A DNA stretch of 21,187 nt from CAZGXM01 sp964529795 (GCA_964529795.1 CAZGXM010000044.1:1-21187); one strand, 5' to 3'; shown: positions 1 through 7,175, counted from the stretch's first letter. Numbers and translations: made by a program. The notes: a model not told the origin generated them from the sequence alone.

Positions 1-147
1 GAAGCTGAAAAAGCAGCAGGTCTGAAGATTATTCATATCAGAAATGTTGGTCGTTACGGCAGGCTGTTTATTTCCGGTGCCGAGTCAGAGGTATTGGCTG
101 CCAAGGAGGCATCCTTGCAGGCCATTGAAGGAATTGATGGGAAATGA
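1..147 (+). CDS. C-terminal end of a BMC-like microcompartment shell protein (partial)
   Basis: Frame 1 is open from the first base to a TGA at 145-147 and gives the last 48 residues of a protein whose start lies outside the window. The visible part has a strand-turn-helix pattern, RLFISG followed by a helix SEVLAAKEASLQAI, which resembles the closing strand and helix of a BMC (PF00936) shell domain. The stop overlaps the ATG of the PduS-like gene (ATGA at 144-147), so the two are translationally coupled. The genes that follow are a PduS and a tandem-BMC PduT, which supports the shell-protein reading. The fragment is too short to say which shell type it is or how many BMC domains it has. A small non-shell BMC accessory protein is the alternative. 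Confidence 0.5.
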   Translation, partial: EAEKAAGLKIIHIRNVGRYGRLFISGAESEVLAAKEASLQAIEGIDGK

Positions 148-1481
148 GCGGGACAGTAGTGGAGCAGATTCAGGATGCAGGAGTAGTCGGAGCGGGTGGT
201 GCGGGATTTCCCACACATGTAAAACTGAACTGCAATCCAGAAACGCTGATTGTCAACGGGGCAGAATGCGAACCACTGTTACGAGTTGATTACAACTTGC
301 TACTAACGGAAATGGAGTTTTTAGTCAAGACTCTAATGACTGTTAAACGTGCCTTAAATCCTAAAAAAACTTTTATTGCAATTAAGAATAAGCACCAGTC
401 CATTATTGAAAGATGGGAAAGCCGGCTGCGACGCTCACAGGTTGAAGTGTTTGCCCTGGGAGATTTCTACCCGGCGGGTGATGAGCAGTTATTGGTAAAG
501 GAAGTGACGGGAAAAAATGTTCCTCCTGCCGGCATTCCCTTGGATGTCGGTTCTGTGGTGATAAATGTGGAAACGCTCTACAATATTGGCAATGCCTTGA
601 GAGGGTATCCGGTGACTGAAAAGTATCTTACAGTTGCCGGTGCCGTCAAACATCCGAAAACTGTGAAAGTGCCGCTGGGGATATCGTTCAGGGAAGTGTT
701 GGAACTGGCTGGAGGAGTGGAAGCCGGTCAGTTGGTTTACATTGAAGGTGGACCGATGATGGGTAAAGTGATTGACAGTTTGGATGCTCCAGTGACCAAG
801 ACCACTAAGAGCATCTTGGCCTTACCGGCAACGCTTAATTTTACGCAGAAGATGGTTGCCAGTGACAGGCAGGTGAGCAAACGGGCGGCGGGTAGCTGTG
901 AAATCTGCCGTATTTGTACCGATATGTGTCCAAGAACACAGCTTGGCCACAAGGTTAGACCGCATAAAGTGATGAGATACTTTGCCTACGGGGGAGAAGC
1001 TGTTGTTCCCGAGCAGTTTCTTGGCGCATTACTTTGTGTGGAGTGTGGGCTGTGCGAAAACTACTCCTGTCCAACCAATATTTATCCCCGGAGGATTATG
1101 CGACAGGTGAAAAAGGGTCTGATTGCTGGTGGTGTTCGTTATCCCAAGGGGGAGGAAGTTCAGCAACCCGTCAAGGAGATGGAAGCCAGAAGGGTGCCCA
1201 CCAAGAGACTGATTGCGCGGTTAGGCTTAACAGCATATGATAAAGCTGCTCCATTGGAAGATACCACCTCGGCGTGCTATCCCCGGGTGAAGTTATCCCT
1301 TCAGCCCCCGTTTGGGAAGCGATGCCAACCCACAGTTACTCAAGGTCAACAGGTGGAAAAAGGGCAGTTGTTGGGAGAAATAGATGGTGGCCTGGGGGCC
1401 AGAGTCCATGCAAGTGTCAGTGGCACGATTGTGGAGCTGACAGAAGAGTTTATAGTGATTGAGAACAAAGGGGCGTTATAG
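144..1481 (+). CDS. pduS: PduS-like / RnfC-family microcompartment flavin-iron-sulfur electron-transfer protein
   Basis: The 445-residue product has the RnfC/NqrF-like Rossmann-type fold signature near the N-terminus (GAGGAGFPTHVK around 17-28 and NGAECEP at 38-44), typical of the FMN/NADH-binding part of RnfC, NuoF and PduS. A soluble-ligand-binding (SLBB) type segment lies around 160-215. Two [4Fe-4S] ferredoxin motifs follow: Cys252, 255, 258, 262 and Cys298, 301, 304, 309. The C-terminal ~80 residues form a biotinyl/barrel-sandwich-like domain (repeated GQ, GxxLG motifs). In Pdu microcompartments PduS is a flavoprotein that reduces cobalamin and binds the shell protein PduT. The gene is coupled upstream by ATGA overlap, and a PduT homologue starts 2 nt after its stop. 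In non-Pdu shells the same protein may serve general electron exchange, so the substrate here is inferred. RnfC itself is less likely because no other rnf gene is adjacent. Confidence 0.85.
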   Translation: MSGTVVEQIQDAGVVGAGGAGFPTHVKLNCNPETLIVNGAECEPLLRVDYNLLLTEMEFLVKTLMTVKRALNPKKTFIAIKNKHQSIIERWESRLRRSQVEVFALGDFYPAGDEQLLVKEVTGKNVPPAGIPLDVGSVVINVETLYNIGNALRGYPVTEKYLTVAGAVKHPKTVKVPLGISFREVLELAGGVEAGQLVYIEGGPMMGKVIDSLDAPVTKTTKSILALPATLNFTQKMVASDRQVSKRAAGSCEICRICTDMCPRTQLGHKVRPHKVMRYFAYGGEAVVPEQFLGALLCVECGLCENYSCPTNIYPRRIMRQVKKGLIAGGVRYPKGEEVQQPVKEMEARRVPTKRLIARLGLTAYDKAAPLEDTTSACYPRVKLSLQPPFGKRCQPTVTQGQQVEKGQLLGEIDGGLGARVHASVSGTIVELTEEFIVIENKGAL

Positions 1482-1482
1482 A

Positions 1483-2043
1483 ATGTACGGAACTGTGCAA
1501 ACGGCATTGGGAGCAGTTGAACTGAGCAGCGTCGGAAAGGGCATTGAGGTTTGCGATGCCATGTTAAAAAAGTCTGATATTCGTTTGGTACTTAACCGTG
1601 TCATCTGTCCTGGAAAATACTTGATTATCGTGCAAGGGTCAGTGGACGATGTCAGCCACTCTGTTGATGCTGCGGTGAGGATAGGTAATGACCAGGTGGT
1701 TGACAGTTTGATCATTCCCAACCCACATCCAACTTTGTTTGGTGCTATCACCCAAACTGTAAACGTTACACAGGTTGACTCTCTGGGAGTGGTTGAATCC
1801 TACTCCATGTGCACTACCCTGGAAGCCGCAGACACAGCGGCTAAAAAGGCAGACATTGACCTGATCGAGGTCAGACTGGCAATCATGCTTGCCGGTAAAT
1901 CCTTTGTTACTTTTACAGGTGACGAGTCCGCTGTAGCGGTGGCTGTGCAAGAGGCGTCCCGGGTAGTGAGGGACAAAGGAATGCTCCTTTCGGCAACGGT
2001 AATTTCCCGACCTGACAAAGAGCTCGTTGAGAGTCTGATTTAG
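1483..2043 (+). CDS. pduT: PduT-like tandem BMC-domain shell protein with candidate Fe-S pore cysteine
   Basis: The 186-residue product consists of two consecutive BMC domains, roughly 3-85 and 98-183, the layout of a pseudohexameric trimer. ICPGKYLI (Cys42) in domain one matches the position where PduT proteins carry the cysteine (Cys38 in characterised PduT) that holds a [4Fe-4S] cluster in the central pore of the trimer. This fits with the PduS-like gene directly upstream, and an electron path across the shell is the established idea for that pair. The ATG at 1483 was chosen because AAAGGGG at 1467-1473 sits at good spacing. An in-frame TTG at 1459 lies inside the upstream gene and has no site of its own. 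Family assignment is firm; cluster occupancy is inference. Confidence 0.87.
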   Translation: MYGTVQTALGAVELSSVGKGIEVCDAMLKKSDIRLVLNRVICPGKYLIIVQGSVDDVSHSVDAAVRIGNDQVVDSLIIPNPHPTLFGAITQTVNVTQVDSLGVVESYSMCTTLEAADTAAKKADIDLIEVRLAIMLAGKSFVTFTGDESAVAVAVQEASRVVRDKGMLLSATVISRPDKELVESLI

Positions 2044-2063
2044 AAAACTGTTAGGTGATGATT

Positions 2064-2435
2064 ATGAAAAATGTTATTTCTGCTAAGGACATTGAGAAAC
2101 TTGCGGAAAGTGGTACGCTTCAATTAGAAGTTGTTGGTGGCCGAATACTAACTCCACTGGCCAGAGACAGGGCCAAGGAACTGGGTGTAACAATAATTAA
2201 AAAAAATACCAGTCAGACCAATAAATCTTCGCTGAAAAGTCCTTACAGGACTTCCTCTGACAACACTTACAAGAAAAGACGAAGCAGCGGGAGAGTACAG
2301 AAGCACCGCCCGCCGGACAGGGAAATTAGGCAAATAGTGAGAAGAGTTTTGTCCCGTTTGATGCCGGAACAGAAATCCACTAAACTGGTGGACCTTATTA
2401 CTCAAAGGGTTATACAGAAGCTCAATGAAACCTGA
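2064..2435 (+). CDS. Small basic microcompartment-associated protein with two encapsulation-peptide-like helices
   Basis: This 123-residue protein is not one I can name. Its first ~45 residues carry ISAKDIEKLAESG and the motif LTPLARDRAKELGV, a short module I associate with the ends of some microcompartment enzymes. A polar, strongly basic linker rich in K, R and S follows (about 50-85). The C-terminal third has two amphipathic helices, REIRQIVRRVLSRL and LVDLITQRVIQKL, spaced by about ten residues. Both have the pattern E/D-x-x-V/I-x-x-V/I-L-x-x-L seen in BMC encapsulation peptides. It lies 20 nt after the PduT-like gene, and its last bases overlap an upstream in-frame ATG of the regulator. 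ATG 2064 is preferred (TTAGGTG just upstream), with 2058 or GTG 2055 possible. A cargo-to-shell adaptor is a reasonable guess, not a demonstrated role. Confidence 0.65.
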   Translation: MKNVISAKDIEKLAESGTLQLEVVGGRILTPLARDRAKELGVTIIKKNTSQTNKSSLKSPYRTSSDNTYKKRRSSGRVQKHRPPDREIRQIVRRVLSRLMPEQKSTKLVDLITQRVIQKLNET

Positions 2436-2478
2436 ATCAAGTAATGCTTTCCATAGTCTGTGGGGGGGGAGTGAATAT

Positions 2479-4338
2479 ATGAGGAACCAAGAATACGAGT
2501 GGCTGGCAAAAGTAATTGCTGCTATTGGTGCTTCCCTGGACCTAGACCAAGTGTTGGCGCTGGCAGTCCAGGTGGCTGCGGAAGCGTCAAGGTGTAAGGC
2601 GGGATTTTTATATCTCTGGAACAGGAAGCAAGAACGGTTGGTGGTGAGGGCCACCACGCCGGGGCAGGAACAGCATATCCGCTCCATTGAATTAAATATG
2701 GGCGAAGGAATCACGGGTTGGACTGCCAAGTATTTGGAACCTGTATTAATTGAAGCGGATGCCATGAAGGACCCAAGGTTTAAATATATTCCCGGACTTC
2801 AGGAGGAGCAATATCAGAGTTTCATGACCGTACCAATTGTTACCAGCAGTAAGGAACTTGTCGGCGTATTTACTATGTACACCATTGCACCTTTCCAGTT
2901 TCCGCCAAGCAGTCTGGACTTTGTCAACAAAGTGGCTACTCTGGTTGCCGGGTTGATTGAGAAAGCACGTCTATACAGTGAAATGGAACGGCAGCTGGCA
3001 GTACTTAATTCTCTGGCGGGCCTAAGCAAAACGCTGTCTAATGATGACAGAATTGATGTCATTCTCCATAAAATGAGTTCTATTGCCGTGGAAGCGACTG
3101 AATCAGACCTTTCCATAATATTTCTCGTAAACCAGGACAGGACCGACCTGACACTGCAGGCATTTTTCAGTTCCCTACCGCAAGTGAGAATCAAGCATTG
3201 GAAGATAAAACTTACTTCAGAACTATTAATGTGGCTGACTAAACAGAAAGAACATGCGACTACCGGGACCCTGGAAAAGTTGCCCCGGGATTTCCTGCGA
3301 CCGGTAATCAAGGAGTTTGGGACCTGGGCTTCCGCCTCCATAAGCGGCACGGACAGGGTCACAGGTTTGATCCTCTGTTTCCGTGTCAAAAATCTGGCGT
3401 ATCTCGATGAGGAATTGAGCGTGCTCTCTACCATTGCCAACCAGGGGAGCATTGCGTTGACCAGGGCGAAAATGGTTGCCTACCTGACTACTCGTAATCT
3501 AAAAAGCAACTTTTTTGAAGCCTTGATCGGCAGCAACTATCGTAACGAACACGTGATTTTGGACAAAGGCCGGGCGCTGGGCTGTGACTTGGCCAGAAGG
3601 AACGTGGTAATGGCAGCGGAAGTATTTCCTGTGGAAGATTCTGATGAGCAGGACAGTCCAAACGGTAAAAAAAGAAAGATACTCTGTGAGGACAGCTTGA
3701 CCATGCTGGAAAACCGGTTGGAAGCAATTGCCCCTGGTACGCTTTGCATCTACAGGGATGATACAATTCAGGGAATTATTCCGGTAGAGGGGAGCGTTAA
3801 CGAGGTCTTGAGGTCTTTACAAAAAATAAAGGATGAGTTTGAAAATAGGTATTCCATAAAATTGGTAATGGCTCTGGGCAATGTGTGTTATGGCATTAAG
3901 GATTATGCCAAAGGCTTTGAAGAGGCAAAAGAGGCACTACGAATAGGGCAAACTTTATTTTGGGATAAACTGAAGGTATTTACCTTTTCCGACCTGGGTA
4001 TTTACAGGTACTTGTACAGGGTGTGGTTAAATGACGGAATGGTCCGTGATTCGCAGCAGGAACTGCTAAATATTCTACTGGATTATGACAACGAACACGA
4101 TACCAATCTCATGGAAACCCTCGAAGGCTATCTGGAAAATATGGGTCAGATCAATGAAGCGTCCAAAGAACTTTATATTCACAGAAACACACTCCGGAAC
4201 AGACTGGAAAAAATCAGTACATTAATCGATTTGGATATCACAGATAAATCCAACTGGTTTCCATTATATATAGCGCTTAAAATAGTTAAGCTGCGCGAAA
4301 TGGCTGGAGCGAATGCTCATAGAGAGATGAGGGGGTAG
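2479..4338 (+). CDS. Double-GAF, PucR/CdaR-type transcriptional regulator
   Basis: The 619-residue product has a GAF sensor domain at about 8-170 (with GEGITGWTA and a GVFTMY closing strand) and a second GAF-like region at about 180-345. A middle segment of the GGDEF-like type found in CdaR/PucR regulators follows. The C-terminal PucR-type helix-turn-helix (PF13556) lies at about 533-600, recognised by NLMETLEGYLEN and ELYIHRNTLRNRLEKI. Such proteins are soluble ligand-sensing DNA-binding regulators of catabolic operons. ATG 2479 is chosen because a GGGGGGGAG purine tract ends 8 nt before it. ATG 2425, inside the upstream gene, would add 18 residues. It sits between the microcompartment genes and glutamate dehydrogenase, so either or both could be targets. 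No ligand can be read from sequence. Confidence 0.82.
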   Translation: MRNQEYEWLAKVIAAIGASLDLDQVLALAVQVAAEASRCKAGFLYLWNRKQERLVVRATTPGQEQHIRSIELNMGEGITGWTAKYLEPVLIEADAMKDPRFKYIPGLQEEQYQSFMTVPIVTSSKELVGVFTMYTIAPFQFPPSSLDFVNKVATLVAGLIEKARLYSEMERQLAVLNSLAGLSKTLSNDDRIDVILHKMSSIAVEATESDLSIIFLVNQDRTDLTLQAFFSSLPQVRIKHWKIKLTSELLMWLTKQKEHATTGTLEKLPRDFLRPVIKEFGTWASASISGTDRVTGLILCFRVKNLAYLDEELSVLSTIANQGSIALTRAKMVAYLTTRNLKSNFFEALIGSNYRNEHVILDKGRALGCDLARRNVVMAAEVFPVEDSDEQDSPNGKKRKILCEDSLTMLENRLEAIAPGTLCIYRDDTIQGIIPVEGSVNEVLRSLQKIKDEFENRYSIKLVMALGNVCYGIKDYAKGFEEAKEALRIGQTLFWDKLKVFTFSDLGIYRYLYRVWLNDGMVRDSQQELLNILLDYDNEHDTNLMETLEGYLENMGQINEASKELYIHRNTLRNRLEKISTLIDLDITDKSNWFPLYIALKIVKLREMAGANAHREMRG

Positions 4339-4343
4339 GCTTG

Positions 4344-5618
4344 ATGTTGAGTGTAACAAATACGGTTTCCACTGAAAAATACAGTCCATTACAATCAGCA
4401 GTAAGGCAGTTGGAAAACGCGGCGAACAAAATGGGATTGGACGAAGGGCTTGTGAAGTTGCTAAAGGAGCCAAAGCGGGTACTCATGGTTTCAGTCCCGG
4501 TTCAAATGGATGACGGAAGGTTAGAGGTCTATACAGGATACCGGGTGCAGCACAATCTTGCCCGAGGGCCTGCCAAAGGAGGCATCCGTTTTCATCCCAA
4601 TGTCACCATGGAGGAAGTCATTGCTTTGGCCATGTGGATGACATGGAAATGTTCGGTAGTGGATATTCCTTACGGCGGAGCAAAGGGAGGGGTGGTCTGT
4701 GACCCTAAAAAACTTTCGAAAGGTGAGTTGGAGAGGTTGACCAGAAGGTTTGCCAGTGAGATCAGTCTGATAATTGGCCCTGAAAAGGATATTCCCGCTC
4801 CCGACGTTTACACTGACTCTCAGATCATGGCATGGATTATGGATACCTACAGCATGCAGCAGGGTTTTTCCATTCCTGCGGTGGTGACAGGTAAGCCTTT
4901 GGAGATTGGTGGCTCTCAAGGCAGAAATGAAGCTACCGGTCAGGGTTGTGTGTATGCTATTCAGGAGGCAGCCAGGCAGCGGGATTTAAATTTGCATGGG
5001 ACAACTGTGGTTGTCCAGGGGTTTGGAAATGTGGGCAGTGTTGCGGCTCAAGGCCTGGTGGACCTGGGATGTAAGGTTATTGCGGTATCGGATTCCCAGG
5101 GAGGAGTGTATAACCAGCAAGGCCTTGATATTGAAAAGGCAATTGAATACAAAATCGAGACAGGTCAGCTAACGGGTTACCCGCAAGGGGATTTTATTTC
5201 CAATGACGAATTACTCATCTTACCTTGTGATATTTTGTTACTGGCAGCGATGGAGGGACAAGTTAAATTTAGTAATGCAGACAAAATTAAAGCAAAAATT
5301 GTTGCTGAGGGTGCCAACGGCCCAATCACTCCTGAAGCAGACATAATCTTATATGAAAATGGAGTGCAAGTTCTTCCGGATATTTTGACCAATGCCGGTG
5401 GAGTAGTGGTATCATACTTTGAATGGGTCCAAGGCCTGCAGCATTTCTTCTGGTCCAGGGAAGAAGTAAATGAACAATTGAAGAAACGAATTATAAGTAG
5501 TTTTTCGGAGGTATATACGACGGCGATAAAAGAGAATGTGGATTTGCGGACGGCGGCTTACTTGATCGCCCTTGTAAAGGTTGTCAGGGCTATGAAGCTA
5601 AGAGGCCTTTATCCGTAA
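4344..5618 (+). CDS. gdhA: Glutamate dehydrogenase (Glu/Leu/Phe/Val dehydrogenase family)
   Basis: The 424-residue product catalyses reversible oxidative deamination of glutamate to 2-oxoglutarate and ammonia with NAD(P). Visible signatures are GYRVQHNLARGPAKGG (Lys78), the TWKCSVVDIPYGGAKGG block with substrate lysine 102 and catalytic Lys114, and APDVYTD. The Rossmann nucleotide-binding motif is VVQGFGNVGSVA, and VAEGANGP and NAGGVVVSYFEW lie further on. Length is that of hexameric bacterial GDH (RocG/GudB type). The start is ATG 4344, 5 nt after the regulator stop, with GATGAGGGGG upstream; TTG 4341 directly before it is an alternative. The gene ends in tandem stops (TAA TAA). Close spacing to the regulator suggests a shared transcript. 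Leucine or other branched-chain dehydrogenase is less likely given the length and the GPAKGG motif, but substrate preference is inferred. Confidence 0.92.
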   Translation: MLSVTNTVSTEKYSPLQSAVRQLENAANKMGLDEGLVKLLKEPKRVLMVSVPVQMDDGRLEVYTGYRVQHNLARGPAKGGIRFHPNVTMEEVIALAMWMTWKCSVVDIPYGGAKGGVVCDPKKLSKGELERLTRRFASEISLIIGPEKDIPAPDVYTDSQIMAWIMDTYSMQQGFSIPAVVTGKPLEIGGSQGRNEATGQGCVYAIQEAARQRDLNLHGTTVVVQGFGNVGSVAAQGLVDLGCKVIAVSDSQGGVYNQQGLDIEKAIEYKIETGQLTGYPQGDFISNDELLILPCDILLLAAMEGQVKFSNADKIKAKIVAEGANGPITPEADIILYENGVQVLPDILTNAGGVVVSYFEWVQGLQHFFWSREEVNEQLKKRIISSFSEVYTTAIKENVDLRTAAYLIALVKVVRAMKLRGLYP

Positions 5619-5621
5619 TAA

Positions 5622-5648
5622 CAACCTCTTTCAACTCGTTGAAGGTTG
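5622..5648 (+). repeat. Hairpin between gdhA and the C26 hydrolase gene
   Basis: CAACC (5622-5626) pairs with GGTTG (5644-5648), and TTCAAC (5630-5635) pairs with GTTGAA (5638-5643), with a 3-nt bulge on the left arm. No T-run follows directly, so it is not a classical terminator. It may limit transcript decay or read-through between the two genes. Confidence 0.4.
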
Positions 5649-5683
5649 CTGTCAGGCTTTTAAGAAGTTTTGGGAAGAGGTGA

Positions 5684-6409
5684 ATGGGGTTGAAGCCTTT
5701 GATAGGTATTACCTGTTTCAGGCAAGAACTTGACCTGTATGGATGGCGGGAAAAATTTTATATTCTCCCTTCCAGGTACTTCAACGCAATTCAAGAAGTG
5801 GGTGCAATTCCTGTCATTTTACCACCCGAAGGTAAAGCAAGGGATTATGCAACGAAGTTGGATGGGCTGCTTGTTTCCGGGGGGGATGATGTTGACCCCC
5901 AGCTATACAATGAAAAACGTCATCCTAAAACCCAAGGCATAGACCGATTAAGGGATGAATTTGAGATTGAGCTAATTAAGTTGTTTGCCTCAAACAATTT
6001 GCCAGTGTTAGCTATTTGCCGTGGGATACAGGTATTAAATGTTGCATTTGGAGGGACTTTGCTACAGGATATACCCGAAGAAATTAAAAGCCCGGTCACC
6101 CATTGGCAAGATATACCCGAACATATGGGTAGCCACAAGGTTAGTTTGTTTAGTGATACACTCATAAATATTTTTGGGAGTGATATTCTGGTGGTAAATT
6201 CTTTTCACCATCAGGCAATTAATACTCTGGGACTTGGTCTCAAGGTGGCAGCGAGGTCGGAAGACGGTCTTATAGAAGCGTTGGAACACCTTGAACTGGA
6301 TTGGGTGATAGGGGTGCAATGGCATCCTGAGACAATGGTAAAGCATGCCCCTTTACAGAAAAAACTTTTTGATGCTTTTGTGAAAAGTTGTGTTAGCAAG
6401 AAGCTTTAA
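5684..6409 (+). CDS. Peptidase C26 / gamma-glutamyl-GABA hydrolase-like class I amidotransferase-fold hydrolase
   Basis: The 241-residue cytoplasmic protein has the PuuD/C26 layout: PLIGITCF at the N-terminus, GLLVSGGDDVDP (oxyanion region), the nucleophile elbow LAICRGIQVLN with Cys112, a FHHQAIN segment, and the His214/Glu216 pair in VQWHPET. The family hydrolyses gamma-glutamyl amides such as gamma-glutamyl-GABA. Members with this architecture are widely annotated as putative glutamine amidotransferases, and the true substrate here is unknown. GGGAAGAGG precedes ATG 5684 at good spacing. The product, glutamate or a glutamyl derivative, would match the glutamate dehydrogenase next door. The gene looks more AT-rich than the genes downstream, in wobble positions as well. 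The rest of a putrescine (puu) pathway is absent here. Confidence 0.8.
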   Translation: MGLKPLIGITCFRQELDLYGWREKFYILPSRYFNAIQEVGAIPVILPPEGKARDYATKLDGLLVSGGDDVDPQLYNEKRHPKTQGIDRLRDEFEIELIKLFASNNLPVLAICRGIQVLNVAFGGTLLQDIPEEIKSPVTHWQDIPEHMGSHKVSLFSDTLINIFGSDILVVNSFHHQAINTLGLGLKVAARSEDGLIEALEHLELDWVIGVQWHPETMVKHAPLQKKLFDAFVKSCVSKKL

Positions 6410-6664
6410 CAAAACTGAGATTAAATTATTTAAAAGTTTACCCATCATTAAAGCCGTCAGAGAGAGTAGTTTATGGCAATGACCTGCGATAAATGCGGTA
6501 GACTCCGAGAAATAGTATCCGTCCACAGACCCCTTCACTAAATTTACTGGCATCAGACTTGCGGTGTACAGAAGTCAGTAAATAAAGGAGTTATTAATTT
6601 GATTTATTGCCGGAAATCTTCTTCCGGATATTATAACATGATATAACAATATTTTTCGTGTATG

Positions 6665-6688
6665 GCCAGGGACAAACCTGGCTTTTTT
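6665..6688 (+). terminator. Intrinsic terminator
   Basis: GCCAGG (6665-6670) and CCTGGC (6677-6682) form a perfect 6-bp stem with a 6-nt loop, followed at once by six T. It lies 255 bp after the nearest upstream gene, so it ends read-through from the gdhA region or from an unrecognised short transcript in the spacer. Confidence 0.75.
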
Positions 6689-6704
6689 GGTTCTAAACCT
6701 GGGC

Positions 6705-6714
6705 ATGTATACAT
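6705..6714. promoter_or_regulatory. Palindrome ATGTATACAT, possible operator
   Basis: A perfect 10-bp palindrome lies 36 bp upstream of the small membrane-protein gene and just after the terminator, where a promoter for that gene would be expected. No matching regulator can be named. Confidence 0.25.
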
Positions 6715-6749
6715 AGTCTTTTCATATATGAATGCAAGACAGGGGAGAG

Positions 6750-7100
6750 ATGGCTGTGTTAATTATTGTTACCAATGCCCGGACCAAACTGGCTGCCCTG
6801 CGGATTATCCTGCTTTTGGGGTTGCTGTTGCTCATCGGCCTCAGTTTTAATAATATCATTACCGATGTAGTTAAATCCGAGGACTTGGACCATGCGCCCG
6901 GGCAGCCCGTGAGAGTGGAAAACCCTGCCAGGGAAGTACTGCCGGCGGGTGCCGGTGAGGAGCTTGGTGCGGCAGGCAAGGCCGGAGAAAATAAGGAGCG
7001 GGAAACAGAGGCAAAGACACCGGGGGAAACCAAAAGCAGGCAGGACTGGCTTGATAACTTTGTCTCCAAGCTAAAAGAATACTACCGGGGAGGAAGATAA
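6750..7100 (+). CDS. Small single-pass membrane-anchored protein of unknown function
   Basis: This 116-residue protein has an N-terminal stretch NARTKLAALR followed by one hydrophobic helix, IILLLGLLLLIGL, at roughly 17-34. An extracytoplasmic polar region then runs through a proline, glycine and alanine-rich, probably disordered linker (about 50-90) to a short C-terminal segment QDWLDNFVSKLKEYY that could be an amphipathic helix. The ribosome site AGGGGAG (6741-6747) serves ATG 6750 or, with better spacing, GTG 6756; ATG 6732 lies upstream of it. The gene occupies the slot before xerD, where Bacillus has short genes such as yqzK, but I see no sequence basis to call it that. The coding region overlaps the terminator stem before xerD. 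Confidence 0.6.
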   Translation: MAVLIIVTNARTKLAALRIILLLGLLLLIGLSFNNIITDVVKSEDLDHAPGQPVRVENPAREVLPAGAGEELGAAGKAGENKERETEAKTPGETKSRQDWLDNFVSKLKEYYRGGR

Positions 7101-7131
7101 TTGCGGTAAACGCAGGACTTCCTCTTTTTTT
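7090..7131 (+). terminator. Intrinsic terminator with nested hairpin, before xerD
   Basis: GAGGAAG (7090-7096) pairs with CTTCCTC (7118-7124), followed by seven T (7125-7131). The long loop contains a second small stem, TGCG (7102-7105) with CGCA (7111-7114). The left arm overlaps the stop region of the small membrane-protein gene, so ribosomes finishing that gene would cover it. Confidence 0.7.
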
Positions 7132-7175
7132 GTAGAAAAATTTAGCAATAGGCCAATCTTGAGGGGAATGCTTTT

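Larger units (their letters stand above)
6410..6749. other. Gene-free spacer of about 340 bp
   Basis: No open frame here has a convincing start, ribosome site or recognisable product. The spacer holds a small CCGGAA/TTCCGG hairpin (6610-6627), a possible weak promoter around it (TTGCCG 6607-6612, 16-nt gap, TATTAT 6629-6634), the terminator at 6665-6688 and a perfect palindrome at 6705-6714. The part from 6410 to 6600 contains nothing I can name. It also marks the change from AT-richer genes on the left to GC-richer genes on the right. Confidence 0.6.

Noticed and set aside
2148..2765. Long antisense open frame of 205 codons on the minus strand
   Set aside because: It lies fully opposite the small BMC protein and the regulator, has no ribosome site and no recognisable motif; a shadow frame.
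5622..5648. Hairpin after gdhA as an intrinsic terminator
   Set aside because: The stem has a 3-nt bulge and no adjoining T-run; kept only as a hairpin.
6353..6553. Minus-strand open frame of 66 codons as a transposase or gene remnant
   Set aside because: It overlaps the hydrolase gene end, and no catalytic motif, inverted ends or target duplication could be seen.
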